Origin: an uncultured Lachnospiraceae bacterium
GTDB lineage: Bacteria > Bacillota > Clostridia > Lachnospirales > Lachnospiraceae
Length of the DNA stretch: 64,000 bases
Reading direction: 5' to 3'
Assembly (NCBI GenBank): GCA_910589265.1
Contig: CAJUTQ010000017.1
Location: 11,906 to 75,905 of the forward strand
In this document: positions 9,124 to 18,438 of the stretch, piece by piece
Numbering within the stretch: the stretch's first letter is position 1
Layout: each line of letters begins with the position of its first letter
Made by a program: the position numbers and the translations under genes
The notes under the pieces: model-generated
Databases searched by the model: none
What the model was told of the DNA's origin: nothing
What the model saw: only the letters and a program-made list of their open reading frames with translations

Positions 9124-9773
9124 CCCTCTCCTTCACTCTTTTTGGATAAATATGTTTTTCTCTCTGTCCCTTTTATAAGCCGCTTTATGTTCTCTCTATG
9201 TTTATAATAAGCCATTGCCGTCATAAGAAAAGCGACAATATACATCTCATTTAAATAGACCTGACTCATATGAAACATGCCCCATTGCCCCATAATAATC
9301 AATTGTATTAAAAATCCCCCATATACAAGGAGAGAGCCTAGAGATACATAATGGGTTAGGAAAAAAGTGGAAAAGAAAAGAATGATACCTACAAGGGCAA
9401 CCATCCAATGAAAAGACAAAATTAACCCCGCTGTGACTGCAATTCCCTTTCCCCCTCGAAACTTCAAGTAAAAAGGGAAATTATGTCCTAGTATAGCTCC
9501 TGCTGCTGCATAAAGGGAAAGAAGACGAAACATTTCAAGATGGGATGAACTATATAAAAGTCTTGTCAAACCAATTGCCAGCATACATTTTAAAATATCT
9601 CCTGCCAGAACAATGGCTCCTGCTTTCTTTCCAAGAATCCTTAAAGTATTTGTCGTCCCTGCATTTCCACTTCCATGCTGCCTAATATCAATTCCATGAA
9701 ATCTTCCATAAATATATGCCGTTTGAAATAATCCAAAGACATAACCTATGGCTAAACAAATCATTCGCTCCAT
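9108..9773 (-). CDS. plsY: Acyl-phosphate:glycerol-3-phosphate acyltransferase PlsY
   Basis: This 221-aa polytopic membrane enzyme transfers an acyl group from acyl phosphate to glycerol 3-phosphate, giving lysophosphatidate. The three cytoplasmic active-site loops are visible: GSGNAGTTNTLR, LGHNFPFYLKFRGGKGIA, and the C-terminal YKHRENIKRL. A charged C-terminal tail makes it slightly longer than usual. It abuts der (one-base overlap) and overlaps gpsA, so the three form one minus-strand unit. Confidence 0.95.
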   Translation of the reverse strand: MERMICLAIGYVFGLFQTAYIYGRFHGIDIRQHGSGNAGTTNTLRILGKKAGAIVLAGDILKCMLAIGLTRLLYSSSHLEMFRLLSLYAAAGAILGHNFPFYLKFRGGKGIAVTAGLILSFHWMVALVGIILFFSTFFLTHYVSLGSLLVYGGFLIQLIIMGQWGMFHMSQVYLNEMYIVAFLMTAMAYYKHRENIKRLIKGTERKTYLSKKSEGEGWESI

Positions 9774-11098
9774 TATTTTGATTCCTTTCTCTCCCGTATA
9801 ATGAATTTTAAAGAAGTTCCCCGAAAACCAAAGGCATCTCGCAGCTTATTTTCTAAATATCTTACATAAGAAAAGTGAAAAAGTTCTTTTACGTTTACAA
9901 AAATTACAAAGGTAGGAGGTTTTACAGATACTTGGGTTATATAGTAAAGCTTTAATCTTCTTCCTCTGTCTGAAGGAGGCTGCTGTAAGGCTACAGCCTC
10001 GCTCATGATTTCATTAAGCACTCCGGTTGCTATTCTGAGAGAATGATTTTCTACAACAACATCTATGAGTTCATATAATTTTGTCAGCCTCTGTCCTGTT
10101 TTTGCTGAGAAAAAAATGGTTTCCCCGTAAGGCATATAGGCAAGTACCTCTTTGATTCTATTCATATATTTATAAATAGTCTTATCGTCCTTTTCTATGG
10201 CGTCCCACTTATTTACCCCAATAATGATTCCCTTTCCTCTCTCATGGGCTATTCCTGCAATTTTAGCATCTTGTTCCGTAATTCCTTCCACTGCATCAAT
10301 GACAAGGACAACGATCTGAGCCCTCTCAATGGCACTTACGGTTCTTACTATCATGTATCTTTCCAATTCTTCCTTGATCTTATTTTTTCTTCTTAAACCA
10401 GCTGTATCAATAAAAATATATTCCTTTCCATGAAAAACAACTTTTGTATCCACTGCATCTCTTGTTGTTCCTGCAATAGTGGAAACAATCAGCCTGTCTT
10501 CCCCTAAAAGTTTATTAATAATGGAGGACTTTCCTACATTGGGCTTACCTACAATGGCAATTTTAGGTATTTCCTCTTCCTCTTCTTCACCTTCCCTCTC
10601 TGGAAAAAACTTTACTACCTCATCCAGCATATCTCCCACTCCCTGCTTTCCAGAGGCAGAAATAGGAATGGGATCCCCCATGCCCAAATTATAAAATTCG
10701 TAAACATCTGGCAGAAGCTTCTCATAGTTGTCCACTTTGTTCACAATAAGAAGCACTGGTTTATTACTTCTTCTTAGCATATCTGCCACCTTGGAATCGG
10801 AATCCTGCAAACCTTGCCTTACGTCTACCATAAATAAAATAACATCTGCTGTGTCAATAGCCACTTGAGCCTGAAGGCGCATTTGAGATAAAATAATATC
10901 CTTGCTTTCTGGTTCAATTCCTCCTGTATCGATTAAAGTAAAGGTATGCTTCAGCCAATGCACATCCATATATATACGATCTCTTGTAATACCTGGAGTA
11001 TCCTTTACAATGGATATTTTTTTCCCTGCCAGAGAATTAAACAATGTGGACTTTCCTACATTGGGCCTTCCCACAATGGCTACAATTGGTTTACTCAT
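9773..11098 (-). CDS. der: Ribosome-assembly GTPase Der (EngA)
   Basis: This 441-aa protein has two tandem GTPase domains and a C-terminal KH-like domain, and acts in maturation of the 50S subunit. G domain 1 has GRPNVGKST, DTPGITRD, DTGG and NKVD. G domain 2 has GKPNVGKSS, DTAGLRRK and NKWD. The KH-like part ends in a basic tail with IRERKESK. The length is typical. It lies between the DUF512 gene (9-base gap) and plsY. Confidence 0.97.
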   Translation of the reverse strand: MSKPIVAIVGRPNVGKSTLFNSLAGKKISIVKDTPGITRDRIYMDVHWLKHTFTLIDTGGIEPESKDIILSQMRLQAQVAIDTADVILFMVDVRQGLQDSDSKVADMLRRSNKPVLLIVNKVDNYEKLLPDVYEFYNLGMGDPIPISASGKQGVGDMLDEVVKFFPEREGEEEEEEIPKIAIVGKPNVGKSSIINKLLGEDRLIVSTIAGTTRDAVDTKVVFHGKEYIFIDTAGLRRKNKIKEELERYMIVRTVSAIERAQIVVLVIDAVEGITEQDAKIAGIAHERGKGIIIGVNKWDAIEKDDKTIYKYMNRIKEVLAYMPYGETIFFSAKTGQRLTKLYELIDVVVENHSLRIATGVLNEIMSEAVALQQPPSDRGRRLKLYYITQVSVKPPTFVIFVNVKELFHFSYVRYLENKLRDAFGFRGTSLKFIIRERKESK

Positions 11099-11107
11099 TC
11101 TCTCCTC

Positions 11108-12463
11108 CTATGCCTTTTTAGTAATTTTATCAATAAAATCTTGTCCGCTTGATTTTACAATATCTATCTTTACTTGTAAAGCTTTTTCCAGCTCTCCTAC
11201 TGTCTTATCGTCTAAAAAGACTTTTTTTTCTTCCACTTCTCCATACTCCTCACATCTTAGCATGTTTTCTGGTATAAGAAGTCTTTGTCCCAAAGGTTTT
11301 CCAAGAAGCTGCCTTTCTAAGTCTTGTCCGGTTATAAGACCAGACACAGTAATGTTCTCCCCAAAAAATTCGTTTTTTATTTCATAGGAATGGATTTTAA
11401 GCCCTTGAAACTTATCCATAAGCCTTTCTGCCATTTTTTTAATAAAGGGATAAGCAAGCCTTCCTGTTGCCAAGGAAACCTCTTTCTCTATTTTTTGTTC
11501 TTTTACTAATGACAAGGCTTCCTCAAATTCCGTTAAAAACAAGCGCAGCATCCCTACCCCATTTTCCAATTGGAGATAACCGTCATATTGTTCTTCTAAA
11601 GGGAGTTCCTTTTCCGCCAAAATGTACCACTCATCACTGCAATGGACAAAATGAATCCCCCATTTTTTCATCATTTCCTTTTGATATTTTTCTACCAAGG
11701 CAATGACCTCTTTTGCATCTTTCTTTGAAAAAGGAGAAAGGGGATATAAGCCTTCTCTGTACTTCGAAAGCCCTACGGGCACAACAGAAAGGCTTTGAAG
11801 CACTGGGGCATATTTTGTTAAATCATCTATGCTTCTATGAAGCTCCTTTTTGTCGTTTACTCCTTTGCATAAAACAATCTGCCCATTCATAGAAATACCT
11901 GCTTTATAAAGCTGATTTGCCTTATTTAGCGCCTCTCCTGCAAACCGATTATTTAACATTTGGCACCGCAGTTTGGGGTTCGTTGTCTGAAAAGATATAT
12001 TCATAGGTGAAAGGCGGTATCGGATAATTCTCTCTATATCCTCATCTGAAAGATTCGTTAATGTCACATAGTTTCCCTGTAAAAAAGACAGCCTTGTATC
12101 ATCATCTTTAAAATATAAGGTCTCTCTCATTCCTTTTGGCATTTGGTCAATAAAGCAAAAAATACATTTATTTTTACAGGAACGGTATTCATCCATAAGG
12201 CCACTTTCAAATGTAATGCCTAGATCCTCATCTTCCTCTTTATCAATTTCCAAAAGCCACTCTTCCCCAAAAGATTTTCTTACTAAAACTTCTACATATT
12301 CTTCTTCCATATAATACTGGTAATCGAAAATGTCCTGAATTTCTTTTCCATTTACTGTTAAAATCCAGTCTCCTGCCTCTATTCCCACTTCCATTGCAAT
12401 ACTTGAAGGAAGAACCTTTTTTATCTTATGACCTGTATACTTTTTCCCTTCTTCCTTTTTCAC
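11108..12463 (-). CDS. DUF512 family protein with N-terminal PDZ-like domain and iron-sulfur motif
   Basis: This 451-aa protein begins with a PDZ-like segment (about residues 10-75, with GIEAGDWILTVNGKEI). A radical-SAM-type cysteine cluster CKNKCIFC with FIDQMPKGMR follows at about 112-130, then a TIM-barrel-like region and the C-terminal DUF512 domain. It belongs to the family sometimes annotated as NifB/MoaA-like Fe-S oxidoreductase; no reaction is established to my knowledge. In clostridia it commonly sits immediately upstream of der, as here, which hints at a link to ribosome or tRNA metabolism. That link is inference only. Confidence 0.88.
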   Translation of the reverse strand: MKKEEGKKYTGHKIKKVLPSSIAMEVGIEAGDWILTVNGKEIQDIFDYQYYMEEEYVEVLVRKSFGEEWLLEIDKEEDEDLGITFESGLMDEYRSCKNKCIFCFIDQMPKGMRETLYFKDDDTRLSFLQGNYVTLTNLSDEDIERIIRYRLSPMNISFQTTNPKLRCQMLNNRFAGEALNKANQLYKAGISMNGQIVLCKGVNDKKELHRSIDDLTKYAPVLQSLSVVPVGLSKYREGLYPLSPFSKKDAKEVIALVEKYQKEMMKKWGIHFVHCSDEWYILAEKELPLEEQYDGYLQLENGVGMLRLFLTEFEEALSLVKEQKIEKEVSLATGRLAYPFIKKMAERLMDKFQGLKIHSYEIKNEFFGENITVSGLITGQDLERQLLGKPLGQRLLIPENMLRCEEYGEVEEKKVFLDDKTVGELEKALQVKIDIVKSSGQDFIDKITKKA

Positions 12464-12609
12464 TTACTCACTCCTTCTTTTTGAATGTAAAATCTTACAG
12501 CCTTTCTCCTTTGTCTATTCCATAAAAAAATTAGTAAAAATATATTTTATTCCTATTCTTCTGACCTGTCAAATTGGGAAGTCCCCTTTTGCTGAAAGGA
12601 AACTATGTC

Positions 12610-12639
12610 TTGACGTTCCCATAGAAAAAGGGATAAAAT
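12610..12639 (+). promoter_or_regulatory. Putative promoter of the PRPP synthetase gene
   Basis: TTGACG (12610-12615) and TAAAAT (12634-12639) are separated by 18 bases, about 30 bases before the start codon. The 205-base divergent region presumably also holds the DUF512-der promoter. Confidence 0.5.
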
Positions 12640-12668
12640 AAAAGTATTCTATCATACAGGAGACCAAT

Positions 12669-13862
12669 ATGCCTAATTTAAAATATCTAGAAAATGCCTA
12701 TCCAGTGGCCCCATTGAAACTCATTGCCTTAGAGAGCTGTCAAAACCTTGGCCGGCAAGTAAACCATCACCTTGTAGAATTTCGAAAACATATCCAGCAG
12801 GTACATAGTTCTGAACGCTATTTTCAAGGATATGTGGAAGATAATTATTTGTTAAAATGTACTTGTCCCCGTTTTGGATCTGGGGAAGGGAAATCCGTCC
12901 TCCACGAATCCGTAAGGGGGAAAGATATCTATATTATGGTAGATATTTGTAATCGAAGCATTTCCTATAAAATGAACGGATATGTGAATTACATGTCACC
13001 AGATAATCACTTCCAAGATTTGAAACGGGTCATTTCTGTTGTTTCTGGAAGAGCCCACCGTATCACAGTTATTATGCCCTTTTTATACGAAGGAAGACAA
13101 CATAAACGGACAGGACGGGAATCTTTGGACAGTGCCCTTGCTCTTCAAGAACTTGCAAATATGGGAATTGCCAATCTCATTACCTTTGACGCCCATGATC
13201 CTTCTATTCAAAATTCCAGTCCCCTTTGCGGTTTTGACAATTTTATTCCCCCCTATCAATTCATTCGGGCTCTTCTTCGTTATGAACCTGATTTGATCAT
13301 TGATAAAGATCATCTCATTGTCATTAGCCCTGACGAAGGAGCTATGAGCAGGGCTATTTATTTTGCCAATGTCCTTTCTGTCAACACTGGTATGTTCTAT
13401 AAACGTCGGAATTTTTCTACGATTGTTGACGGAAAAAATCCCATTGTCGCCCATGAATTTCTAGGGGAAAATATACAAGGAAAAGATGTCATCATTATGG
13501 ATGACATGATTTCCTCAGGAGAAAGTATGCTAGATACTGCCAGACAGTTAAAGCAGATGAGAGCTAAGCGAGTTTTTATTTTTTCTACCTTTGGCCTTTT
13601 TACAAAAGGGTTAGAAGATTTTGATAGGGCTTTTGAAAACCACTACTTTGATCGGGTTATTACTACAAATTTATCTTATAGAATGCCAGAATTATTTTCA
13701 AAACCTTATTATATTGAGGCAGATATGAGTAAATTTTTAGCATCTATTATTGACTTTCTTAACCACGATGTATCCATGAATGGGGTTCACACTCCTACAG
13801 AGAAAATTCAAGCTATTTTAGCCAGACATCAAGAAAGGGATGACTTTCCCGTCTATTCCTAG
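12669..13862 (+). CDS. prs: Ribose-phosphate pyrophosphokinase family protein, long clostridial form
   Basis: This 397-aa protein resembles PRPP synthetase, which makes 5-phosphoribosyl 1-diphosphate from ribose 5-phosphate and ATP. Supporting features are RAHRITVIMPFLYEGRQHKR (the ATP-site flexible-loop region), a DAHDPSIQN segment (compare DLHxxQIQ in classical enzymes) and the PRPP-binding loop VIIMDDMISSGES near residue 278. It is about 80 aa longer than the usual form, with an N-terminal extension, and the loop differs from the usual DDMIDTGGT. This divergent form is known in clostridia. It may be a second, paralogous synthetase. Confidence 0.82.
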   Translation: MPNLKYLENAYPVAPLKLIALESCQNLGRQVNHHLVEFRKHIQQVHSSERYFQGYVEDNYLLKCTCPRFGSGEGKSVLHESVRGKDIYIMVDICNRSISYKMNGYVNYMSPDNHFQDLKRVISVVSGRAHRITVIMPFLYEGRQHKRTGRESLDSALALQELANMGIANLITFDAHDPSIQNSSPLCGFDNFIPPYQFIRALLRYEPDLIIDKDHLIVISPDEGAMSRAIYFANVLSVNTGMFYKRRNFSTIVDGKNPIVAHEFLGENIQGKDVIIMDDMISSGESMLDTARQLKQMRAKRVFIFSTFGLFTKGLEDFDRAFENHYFDRVITTNLSYRMPELFSKPYYIEADMSKFLASIIDFLNHDVSMNGVHTPTEKIQAILARHQERDDFPVYS

Positions 13863-13871
13863 CACAATCTG

Positions 13872-14672
13872 TTAAGATTTGATTGTTAAAAAGGCGGCTA
13901 GACTTCCCCTTTTTCCTCCCATAGCTCTGTGTGAGTAAAATAGTTCTTTATGACAACAGGTACAAAAATCTGGCATTACAATATTTTTATCAGGAATGCC
14001 GGATTTTTGTAAAACCATTTTGTTAGCCTTCCATAAATCCAAATAATATGAATTCTCTTCTTTTTGGGCAATTGCTTCTAAAGGAAATCTTTTCCCTACA
14101 TCCCAGCCTACCTCATAACAGTTTCCACAGATAGAAGGACCAATGACTGCAATGAGATCCTTTGGCTCTGTCCCATATGCCTCTCCCATCTTCTCCACTG
14201 TCTTTCTTCCAATTTCATCTGCTGTCCCTCTCCATCCCGAATGGGAAAGTCCGATAGCCTTATGTACAGGATCCACAAAAAATAAGGGGACACAGTCTGC
14301 ATAAAAGGTCGTTAGCACTAATCCCTTTGTATTGGTGATAAAACCATCTACTTCTTTATAGTCCTTTGGCTTTACCATTCCCTTTCCTCTGTCCCCTTCT
14401 TCTACTATCCGTACATGATTTGTATGAGTCTGGTCTGTAAAGACAAAATCCTCCTCCTTTGTTCCTAGAATTTCAGCGGCCCTCCTGAAATTTTCTCTCA
14501 CGGATTCTTCTTTATCCCCTCTTTGAAAACTCAAATTCCAAGATTGGTAGACTCCTTTGCTGACTCCTCCTATTCTCGTAGAGAAAAAATGGTTTATCCA
14601 CTCCATTTCCTCCAATTTTTCATAGACAATATACTTCATCTCCCCTTTCTGCCTTATTCTTGATCCTTTCAC
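13872..14672 (-). CDS. pgeF: Peptidoglycan editing factor PgeF (YfiH/laccase-domain family)
   Basis: This 266-aa protein belongs to the multicopper-polyphenol-oxidase/laccase-like family now linked to removal of mis-incorporated residues from peptidoglycan precursors and to purine nucleoside cleavage. Metal-site motifs are visible: HSGWRGTADEIG, CGNCYEVG, and CTCCHKELFYSHRAMGGKRG near the C-terminus. I kept the GTG at 14672 because GGGAGG lies about ten bases before it. An ATG at 14639 has its Shine-Dalgarno too close. It follows yraN by 15 bases in the same operon. Confidence 0.9.
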   Translation of the reverse strand: MKGSRIRQKGEMKYIVYEKLEEMEWINHFFSTRIGGVSKGVYQSWNLSFQRGDKEESVRENFRRAAEILGTKEEDFVFTDQTHTNHVRIVEEGDRGKGMVKPKDYKEVDGFITNTKGLVLTTFYADCVPLFFVDPVHKAIGLSHSGWRGTADEIGRKTVEKMGEAYGTEPKDLIAVIGPSICGNCYEVGWDVGKRFPLEAIAQKEENSYYLDLWKANKMVLQKSGIPDKNIVMPDFCTCCHKELFYSHRAMGGKRGSLAAFLTIKS

Positions 14673-14687
14673 CTTTTATTTTCCTCC

Positions 14688-15044
14688 CTACCTTCTATAT
14701 TCAAATGCATTTTTATGCCATGTAATTTTTTCTTCGGTTATTGCCAATACGTCAAAACGAAAGCCTTTTCTTTCAGAAAGTCCATGTTTCATTCGGTAAT
14801 AGTCAGCTGTTTTTGATATTTTTCTCTGTTTTCGTATATCGATAGCCTCCTCTGGCCCTCCAAAAGACTTAGTTCTCCTATACTTTACTTCAAAAAACAC
14901 ATACGTCCCTCTATCTATTCCTATAAGATCAATCTCCCCAAAAGGACAAGAATAATTTTTCTCTATTATGTTTACTCCCCTCTCCTTCACATAATGAGCC
15001 CCAAGCTCTTCTCCCCTTTTTCCTATTTGTCTTTTTTGTTCCAA
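14688..15044 (-). CDS. yraN: YraN family (UPF0102) endonuclease-like protein
   Basis: This 118-aa protein has the UPF0102 fold related to Holliday-junction resolvases. The core reads GEIDLIGIDRGTYVFFEVKYR, which is a PD-(D/E)xK-type active site (E-I-D and E-V-K). The N-terminal RGEELGAHYVKERG helix is also typical. Its position next to rnhB and the ylqGH pair is conserved in Gram-positive genomes. The cellular role is not established. Confidence 0.9.
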   Translation of the reverse strand: MEQKRQIGKRGEELGAHYVKERGVNIIEKNYSCPFGEIDLIGIDRGTYVFFEVKYRRTKSFGGPEEAIDIRKQRKISKTADYYRMKHGLSERKGFRFDVLAITEEKITWHKNAFEYRR

Positions 15045-15075
15045 ACAAACTCCCTTCTAACTTTTTATCGTTTTT

Positions 15076-15366
15076 TTATTTTTCAAGCTTTGCTCGTATT
15101 TTTTCTAATCCGTCTACAAAAACTAAAATTTCAGCTACAACCTCATATAATTCTGGAGGTATGGCATCTCCAATATCCAGTTTGGACAAGGTAGCTGCCA
15201 GCTTATCATCTTTGTGCACTGGCACATCTGCATCTTTTGCCCTCTCTATAATTCTCTCTGCCAAGGCTCCCCTTCCAGACGCTACAACCCTTGGAGCTTC
15301 ATCTCCAACATCATATTGAAGGGCAATAGCCTGCTTAGGTTTTTGTTTTCTTTTCTCTTCCCTCAT
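15076..15366 (-). CDS. ylqH: FlhB C-terminal-like small protein (YlqH type)
   Basis: This 96-aa soluble protein corresponds to the cytoplasmic C-terminal domain of the flagellar/type III export switch FlhB, without its membrane part. It aligns through AIALQYDVGDEAPRVVASGRG, HKDDKLAATLSKLDIGDAIP and PELYEVVAEILVFV. The autocleavage motif NPTH of FlhB, expected before this region, is absent. In Bacillus the same gene (ylqH) lies beside ylqG, as here. Function is unknown; a FlhB-FliK-like pairing is inferred from the neighbour. Confidence 0.88.
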   Translation of the reverse strand: MREEKRKQKPKQAIALQYDVGDEAPRVVASGRGALAERIIERAKDADVPVHKDDKLAATLSKLDIGDAIPPELYEVVAEILVFVDGLEKIRAKLEK

Positions 15367-15400
15367 TTATGTTCATCCATGCCTTTCCAAGTTAACTATT

Positions 15401-17056
15401 TTAAGCTCTCACGTCAAAGGAATATTGCTGTACAATGGTAGAACTTTTTTCTTTATTTAATAGATTAGTCAAGAAGCCTCCCTCTTTTTCTTTGGTCGAT
15501 ACTTGGGTTTCCATGGAATACCCTCTTTTTTCCAGTCTCTCATTGAGCTTATAAATATTTTTCTCCACAAAATCTATGATTTCTTCCTTTTCCAAGTAAA
15601 AATGGGTGTTTACCTTTGTACCGCTTTTTAAAGCTACATGAATATCCATTGTGCCTAGATGATCCATTTCTAGATGAAGAAGAGCGCTTACGTTCCCTTC
15701 TTTTGAGGCTAAATTTTTTTTATTTGCATAGACATATAAGTCACCATGGGCATTTTGGGTACTCATTTTTAAGGGAAGCTGTACATATGCATACATCTGA
15801 TTTACTTGATTCAAAAAATTTACGTTTTGCCTTAAAGTTTCTGTTCCCTTCATCAGATGTCCCTCTGTTTTTCCTAAGCTTTCCAACAATCTTGATACCT
15901 TTGACGTCTGTTCATTCAATTTTTCATAAAACTCTTCAATCTTTCCTTTCTGGGCAATTTCTTTTGGATTTAAGAGCCACTCCTTCTCCACTCCCATACG
16001 AAGTAAAGTTTGATACTCCTTTCCCTGTAGGAGAGCTTTCCACGCCTTTTCAGGAATATTTTCATGACCCTTTTCTGACAATTCCTTCACTATATTTAGT
16101 ATTTCTTTTATGGAAAGTTCCAGGTTTTGTATTTGACTGGCCGCCTCCTTGGAAAGTCCAAGATTTCTCAATTGGCCTGCCAGCTTTTCTCCCTCTGCCT
16201 TTGTCAAAGGAACGTCTGCCTGTTTCCCTTCTATTCCTTCCTTTCGTTCTCCTTTATTGAAAGGATTTTCCTCTAAAAGGAGTCTTTCTGCCTTTTGTCC
16301 ATTTTCTTCTGGCTTTATCAGACTTTCTCCTTCCTCTTTGAAAGACAAAACTTCTTCTTGTGCATTTTCTGAAAAAATATCCAGAATTTCTCGGTTTACT
16401 TCCATCGCCTTCCCTATTCCCTCTTCATTCATAAGATCCAAAAGAAGTTTTGGAAATTCTCCTGCCAAGCTATCCACTTGATTTTGAATTTGATGATTTT
16501 GATTCATATAATTCTCAAATTGTGCTATGCTCTCTTTTGTCACTGGCAAATCTGCGCTTAACATTTGTACAATGGCTTTGGCTCCAGCCTGAGGATTTTC
16601 CATAATGAGCTTATAAACTCCATGGAGAGAGGAACGATCAATAGGCATCCCTTCTTTCATAAGGGAATGAACCATTTCTGCCGTTGTCTCATTAACAGGA
16701 AGTCCTGCTGCCTCTAAGGCAGACAAAAGAGCTGGATTTTGTGCTAAATTGGCATAAAGAGGCCTTAAAGAAATCTGACCTTGCTGAAAAGCTTTTACTT
16801 CAAAGGAAAGAAGCTGTCCAACAGACATGGGCAGCTGTTGTTCCAGCCTTGCTGTAAGTACTTGATGATTATCTAAAAGAAGCTGAATATCCCTTCCATC
16901 CATAGCAAAAACTTCTCCACTAATTACCTGGCCAGACTTCAGGTTGGCGCTGGAAGCTGGAAGCTGTTTTGGAGCTGTCTCCTCACTTACTGGCGTTTTT
17001 ATCTGCTCTGTCTGGTTTTGCCCAGAATTTCCAATTCCTAAAAAACTCAGATTCAT
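15401..17056 (-). CDS. ylqG: YlqG-like protein with FliK-type C-terminal domain
   Basis: This 551-aa soluble protein is probably the counterpart of Bacillus YlqG. The N-terminal half is Gln- and Ala-rich with a beta segment (GQVISGEVFAMDGRDIQLLL). The middle is charged and predicted helical. The C-terminal 100 residues (YVQLPLKM ... DLYVYANKK ... LLHLEMDHLGTMDIHVAL) resemble the hook-length-control domain of FliK. Next to a FlhB-C-like gene, it recreates a FliK-FlhB pair with no flagellar genes in view. Its substrate or partner is unknown. Confidence 0.78.
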   Translation of the reverse strand: MNLSFLGIGNSGQNQTEQIKTPVSEETAPKQLPASSANLKSGQVISGEVFAMDGRDIQLLLDNHQVLTARLEQQLPMSVGQLLSFEVKAFQQGQISLRPLYANLAQNPALLSALEAAGLPVNETTAEMVHSLMKEGMPIDRSSLHGVYKLIMENPQAGAKAIVQMLSADLPVTKESIAQFENYMNQNHQIQNQVDSLAGEFPKLLLDLMNEEGIGKAMEVNREILDIFSENAQEEVLSFKEEGESLIKPEENGQKAERLLLEENPFNKGERKEGIEGKQADVPLTKAEGEKLAGQLRNLGLSKEAASQIQNLELSIKEILNIVKELSEKGHENIPEKAWKALLQGKEYQTLLRMGVEKEWLLNPKEIAQKGKIEEFYEKLNEQTSKVSRLLESLGKTEGHLMKGTETLRQNVNFLNQVNQMYAYVQLPLKMSTQNAHGDLYVYANKKNLASKEGNVSALLHLEMDHLGTMDIHVALKSGTKVNTHFYLEKEEIIDFVEKNIYKLNERLEKRGYSMETQVSTKEKEGGFLTNLLNKEKSSTIVQQYSFDVRA

Positions 17057-17085
17057 GAATATCCCATGCCTTTCTATTTTTTAAT

Positions 17086-17844
17086 TTATATGATTTTACC
17101 TATAAAAGAACGTCTATGTATAGGAGTAGGTCCATACTTTTTTAAAGCTTCCATATGCTCCTTTGTTCCGTAACCTTTATTCGAACAAAATCCATATTCT
17201 GGATATTTTCTGTCGTATTCCTCCATTTTTCTATCTCTTTCTACTTTGGCAACAATGCTTGCTGCTCCTATGGATACACTTTTTTCGTCTCCCTTAATAA
17301 TGTTAACCTGCTCTATGGATACTTTTGGAATAATGACCCCATCATTTAATAGTATATCGGGTACGACTCCTAAATTCTGAATAGCCATTGTCATTGCTTC
17401 GTAAGTTGCCTGCAAAATATTGATCTCATCAATTCTCTCTGGCCCTACCCAGCCAATGCCTACCCCTATGGCCTTTTCCATTATTTCCTTATGTAACTCT
17501 TCTCTTTTTTTCTCTGATAGTTTTTTAGAATCATTCATATATAATATGTCACAGTTTTTTGGTAAAATAACTGCTCCTGCAGTGACAGGGCCTGCCAAGG
17601 GCCCCCGTCCTACTTCGTCTACACCGCATATATACCATCTATCCTTATACTGTCTTTCATAACTCCCCATCTCCCACAGGCGTTTCTTTTCCTCTTCAAT
17701 ATGGGAAAGCTTCTTTTTTGCCTTTTTAACAAGAAGTTGAACGCCTTTTCTTTCATCCTTTTCATAGTCTTTTATGAAAGCAGGCAGCCTATGAATTTGT
17801 GCTGCCTGCCATTCCTCCCGTATTGTATGCATTTTCTTTTTCAT
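17086..17844 (-). CDS. rnhB: Ribonuclease HII
   Basis: This 252-aa enzyme cleaves RNA in RNA-DNA hybrids and single ribonucleotides in DNA. The catalytic start of the domain, ICGVDEVGRGPLAGPVTAGA, supplies the Asp-Glu pair, and the further acidic residues are in LNDG and IGAASIVAKVERD. There is a helical N-terminal extension of about 70 residues, typical of Gram-positive RNase HII. The gene order rbgA-lepB-rnhB-ylqG matches the conserved clostridial and bacillar layout. Confidence 0.95.
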   Translation of the reverse strand: MKKKMHTIREEWQAAQIHRLPAFIKDYEKDERKGVQLLVKKAKKKLSHIEEEKKRLWEMGSYERQYKDRWYICGVDEVGRGPLAGPVTAGAVILPKNCDILYMNDSKKLSEKKREELHKEIMEKAIGVGIGWVGPERIDEINILQATYEAMTMAIQNLGVVPDILLNDGVIIPKVSIEQVNIIKGDEKSVSIGAASIVAKVERDRKMEEYDRKYPEYGFCSNKGYGTKEHMEALKKYGPTPIHRRSFIGKII

Positions 17845-17872
17845 CTATTTACATCCTTGTCCATTTCCATAT

Positions 17873-18433
17873 TTATTGATGTCGTAATATGCCAATCCTT
17901 GAAAAGGGCCAGATGCGTATCCATGCCTTGCCCACTATGTCTTTCCTTTCTACATTTCCTACACTTGAATCCCTGCTGTCTGTGCTGTCATTGCGGTTAT
18001 CACCCATGACAAAGTATTCATTTCCCCCTAGTTTTACTGGTTTTTCTGCCCGTCCTGGAAAAGCTATTACTTCCCGTCCATAAGATTCAATAAGAGGAGT
18101 ATCATTAATATAGATGACTCCATCTTTTATCTCCACAGTTTCTCCTGGCATACCAATAATGCGTTTAATAAAAAATGTATTGCTTTTCTGGTAAGGAAAC
18201 ACTACAATGTCAAATCTCTTTGGATCATCTAAACGATAGGACAGTTTGTCCACAATTAAATGATCCCCGTCTAAGAGAGTATATTCCATAGAAGAACCTA
18301 CTACTTCTGTTCTCTGGCCTACATATAGAAGGACAAAATATGTCAAAATAAGAACAAAGAGTAAGAAAAAGCTCATGCTGACTACTTCTTTCAGCGCCCT
18401 CTTTACCCTTCCCTTTTTTCTTCTTGCCATCAT
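17873..18433 (-). CDS. lepB: Signal peptidase I (first of two)
   Basis: This 186-aa protein has one N-terminal membrane anchor (about residues 13-38) and an extracytoplasmic serine protease domain that removes signal peptides. The nucleophile is in VVGSSMEYTL, the general-base Lys in FFIKRIIGMPGE, and the closing box GDNRNDSTDSRD is intact. It starts five bases after rbgA ends. A second type I peptidase gene lies upstream of rbgA, so the two paralogues flank it. Confidence 0.95.
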   Translation of the reverse strand: MMARRKKGRVKRALKEVVSMSFFLLFVLILTYFVLLYVGQRTEVVGSSMEYTLLDGDHLIVDKLSYRLDDPKRFDIVVFPYQKSNTFFIKRIIGMPGETVEIKDGVIYINDTPLIESYGREVIAFPGRAEKPVKLGGNEYFVMGDNRNDSTDSRDSSVGNVERKDIVGKAWIRIWPFSRIGILRHQ

Positions 18434-18438
18434 TACTC

